From positions 496,001 through 560,000 of the forward strand of contig CP128433.1 of NCBI GenBank assembly GCA_032615215.1: DNA of 64,000 nt, given 5' to 3'. This document shows positions 61,909-64,000 of the stretch, in pieces. The notes below the pieces were generated by a model. The model made no database searches. It worked only from the letters and a program-made list of their open reading frames with translations, and had not been told where the DNA came from. Source of the stretch: Microbulbifer sp. MKSA007 (GTDB taxonomy: Bacteria > Pseudomonadota > Gammaproteobacteria > Pseudomonadales > Cellvibrionaceae). The translations under genes and the position numbers were made by a program. Numbering within the stretch: position 1 is the stretch's first letter; each line of letters opens with the position of its first letter.

Positions 61909-62040
61909 ATGTATAAACGGGCTTTACTAATAGTTGTCCTGGGGCTTTTTCTTGCCAGTTGTGGGCAGAAACCCGGGCCCAGTGCTTGCACGGATCACAA
62001 CAAGCGGCCCAGTTTCCCTTTTCCTCACGCGATGCTTTAA
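61909..62040 (+). CDS. Small lipoprotein, 43 residues
   Basis: The ATG at 61909 follows GGGAGG at ideal spacing. The product starts MYKRALLIVVLGLFLASCGQ, a complete short lipoprotein signal with lipobox LASC. The mature part is only about 26 residues and Pro-rich (KPGPSACTDHNKRPSFPF). The CGQKxGP start recalls LptM/YifL-type small lipoproteins, which begin CGxKGPL, but the rest differs and the link is weak. It ends 13 bases before the end of convergent serB. Function unknown. Confidence 0.65.
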   Translation: MYKRALLIVVLGLFLASCGQKPGPSACTDHNKRPSFPFPHAML

Positions 62041-62053
62041 GAGCTAAGCCGGG

Positions 62054-63162
62054 TTATACCCCGAGCTTGGCAATTTGTTGGTCATTGAGACCAAATAAGT
62101 AGAGGGCGGCGTCCAGGCCAAACAGATTGATGGCCTGGGGGGCCTGTAGCCTCACCTTGGGCTTGGGGTGAATGGCGATACCCACTTCCCCTAAATTCAA
62201 CATGGGAATATCGTTGGCGCCGTCACCCATAGCGACCACACTTTCCAGTGCCAAATCTAAGCTTCCGGCAATTTCCTGCAGTAACTTGCGTTTGCGATCG
62301 CCATCAATAATGGGTTCCACTACTTCGCCGGTGAGGGCCCCTTCGGCAAATGTCAGTTGATTGGCATGGATATAATCCAGGGGCAGGCGCTCTCGCTGCA
62401 GGAATTTCGCGAAGTAGGTAAAGCCGCCGGAAAGCAGTGCCGTTTTGCAGCCCAGTGCGCGCAAGGCTGCCAGTAACTCATAGGCCCCTTCTTTTAACGG
62501 CAATTCCCGGGCAATTTCTGCCAAACGCTGCTCGGAAAAACCTTTTAGCAGGGCCATACGCCGTTTAAAGCTCTCGCAGAAATCTATGTCCCCGGCCATG
62601 GCCGATTGGGTGATGGCGGCAACCTGATCACCGATACCAGTAATTTTTGCCAGCTCGTCAATGACTTCAGCATCAATCAGGGTTGAATCCATATCAAAGC
62701 CCGCCAGCTTTGGCACTCTCTGGGTAACAGAAGCCTGGATTGTTAGGTCTACTCCCAACTCATCGGCCACTCCAAGGCAGGCCAGGCGCGCGCTGTCAAA
62801 ATCGAGGTCGCCATCAATTTGGAAGCGGATAACGGTGCGATCGTGTCTTTGTGCCAAAGTATCAGCGGTGAATAGGCTCCACTGTTGTTCATCAAAAAAT
62901 CGCAGAAGGTATTGGAGTTGGGATAGGGAGGCAGAGGGGCTCAGCAGGGTGATACACCAAATGGCTTCAAGTGCACTCGGTTCTTCGGGGGCGGGGTAAA
63001 GTCCGTAGCCTCACCGGGAAAAGGGGCTACACCGGAATACTCCAGGCCGAGCTTGGCGACTTGATCTCGATAGCTCAGGTAGCGCAGGGTGCCACTTCCT
63101 GAAGCCTGGGAAATCTGTTTCAGGGAGAGGTGGAATTCCTGTGAATTTATTTGATCACCCAT
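62054..63162 (-). CDS. serB: Phosphoserine phosphatase, interrupted by a one-base frameshift
   Basis: SerB dephosphorylates L-phosphoserine in serine synthesis. The ATG at 63162 (MGDQINSQEFHLSL) starts an N-terminal segment that loses frame after GEATDFTPP at the run C5 (plus-strand G5, 62987-62991; a G4 run at 62993-62996 is adjacent). The second frame continues EEPSALEAIWCITLLSP, an ACT-like domain, then the HAD phosphatase: DMDSTLIDAEVIDELA, ALLSGGFTYFAKF and AMGDGANDIPML. Adding one C gives 369 residues with no further disruption. An Smp/YtjB-like gene is divergent upstream, as in E. coli and Pseudomonas. Confidence 0.9.
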
Positions 63163-63472
63163 AAGCTCTGTCCCGATTGAATTAAATGTCCGGCGCATTA
63201 TAGCTCTTATGAGATTCTTCGCTAAAATTGCCGGGCTTTAATTTCATTGACTGCCGGTCAGCAGGGTTTTTAATGGGCTCAGTTCGAATGGGGAGTAAAA
63301 TTCCTTTTCGAATTGTGCGAGTTGAATTGAACTATTTCGCCATCTGCTTTACCAATCGCTCAGGAATTAATTGGGTATGCACAATTTTGGTGCCTACCGT
63401 TAAAATGCTCGCTGCTCCAAAACAGCTGGGGCAATAGTAAAAAAACAATACGCAAGATGTCTGCCGCCGTTT
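63163..63472. other. Divergent spacer between serB and the Smp-like gene
   Basis: These 310 bases should carry both promoters. I see no clear consensus, RNA or repeat. Confidence 0.4.
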
Positions 63473-64000
63473 ATGTCAGTTTCCATTGTATCTATTCTTC
63501 GCAAAATACCGGCTCAATTAGCACAGTTGTCCAAACGCGCCCGCCAGCGTTTATTGGCACTGGTTATCTGGCTAACACTGGCAATATTCTGTGCGGCGGC
63601 ACTGGGGCATTTTTATGGTCAGCAGCGCACCGGCCAGATAGAGCGAGACAGAGTTACCGCGAAGGCGGCAGCAACTATTCTCGCGGGGCAGAGCCTGGAG
63701 AGTATTGTGGCCGGGGATCGTATCAGCTTACAGCTGATCGCTCGCCAACTGCTGGAGCTTCCAATGGTTTCTGGCATTTTAATTGAGGATGTGGAATCGA
63801 ATTCCCTGGCCGAAGTGGGGGACCTGAAAGAGGGGGAGACGATCACCGAGCCAGTGGTCCTGCACGATAGTATTGCCGGCAATATTACCGTAGCGTTTGA
63901 GCCCGGTAATTCCGTTACCTTCCCTTGGGCCAGCTTGTTGCTGACCCTCGTTTTTGCCCTGCCATTTAGTGCAGCTGCGGCCCTGCTTACCGGTAGCTTG
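63473..64000 (+). CDS. Smp/YtjB-like membrane protein (3' end outside window)
   Basis: The frame from ATG 63473 (MSVSIVSILRKIPAQ) is open to the window edge, giving the first 176 residues. The first transmembrane segment is LLALVIWLTLAIFCAAALG (about 28-46). It is followed by a periplasmic stretch (GQSLESIVAGDRISLQLIARQLLELP...GILIEDVE) and a second segment (PWASLLLTLVFALPFSAAAALL). This two-segment layout, divergent from serB, matches E. coli Smp (YtjB/AhpA family) and Pseudomonas PA4961. Function is unknown; the periplasmic part looks sensor-like. The ribosome-binding site is weak. Confidence 0.75.
   Translation, partial: MSVSIVSILRKIPAQLAQLSKRARQRLLALVIWLTLAIFCAAALGHFYGQQRTGQIERDRVTAKAAATILAGQSLESIVAGDRISLQLIARQLLELPMVSGILIEDVESNSLAEVGDLKEGETITEPVVLHDSIAGNITVAFEPGNSVTFPWASLLLTLVFALPFSAAAALLTGSL

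Noticed and set aside
63457..63786. Open frame starting MSAAVYVSF at the right end
   Set aside because: It is a shadow of the overlapping frame from 63473, which encodes a coherent membrane protein with two hydrophobic segments and is open to the window edge.

Overview
The window is chromosomal DNA of a Gram-negative gammaproteobacterium. Housekeeping genes, lipoprotein signals, a FimX-type twitching regulator next to serB, and an EpmA/EpmB-modified EF-P all fit the marine Cellvibrionales (Microbulbifer-like). The genus is my inference from gene content and protein style, not a search result. I see no prophage, insertion sequence, CRISPR array or rRNA.

Layout. 1-13.7 kb: the 3' part of one giant repeat-built surface or secreted protein, open at the left edge. 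13.8-17.7 kb: tRNA-Leu(CAG), rnr and rlmB. 17.7-22.8 kb: accessory genes (RCC1-like lipoprotein, PEP-mutase-like enzyme, alpha/beta hydrolase) between rlmB and the ribosomal-protein operon. 23-27.8 kb: rpsF-rpsR-membrane protein-rplI, dnaB and a YcaQ-like DNA glycosylase. 27.8-35 kb: a four-gene polyamine operon (speA, carboxynorspermidine dehydrogenase, nspC, speB) flanked by two related exported proteins. 35.2-36.5 kb: panC-panD. 36.5-41 kb: polysaccharide deacetylase, a DUF523 gene, a beta-propeller-like lipoprotein, a 5'-truncated second DUF523 copy, and a cupin. 41.2-46.9 kb: acs, small membrane and VOC proteins, and a katB-ankB pair. 47-49.8 kb: srkA, cysE and an acetyltransferase. 49.8-55.2 kb: the EF-P locus (epmA, efp, epmB) with a heme-oxygenase-like diiron protein and a class II aldolase lying between efp and epmB. 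55.4-64 kb: fimX with a perfect CRP/Vfr-type site upstream, a PhoD-like phosphatase, an M1 aminopeptidase, a 43-residue lipoprotein, serB, and the start of an Smp/YtjB-like membrane protein.

How genes work together. The polyamine operon encodes a full S-adenosylmethionine-independent route: arginine to agmatine (SpeA), agmatine to putrescine (SpeB), then reductive condensation with aspartate semialdehyde and decarboxylation (CANSDH, NspC) to spermidine. EpmB and EpmA make and attach beta-lysine to Lys34 of EF-P. KatB and AnkB form a periplasmic peroxide-defence pair.

A caution for every user of this sequence: five genes (rnr, the RCC1-like lipoprotein, acs, efp, serB) are broken by six single-base losses, all in or next to runs of 4-6 identical G or C bases. 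Restoring one base at each site gives full-length proteins with lengths divisible by three. Because several are core housekeeping genes, consensus errors in homopolymers are the likeliest explanation.

The least explained items are the heme-oxygenase-like diiron protein/aldolase pair with an 11-bp inverted repeat between the genes, the giant protein's two-level repeat architecture, and the DUF523 duplication around a lipoprotein gene.
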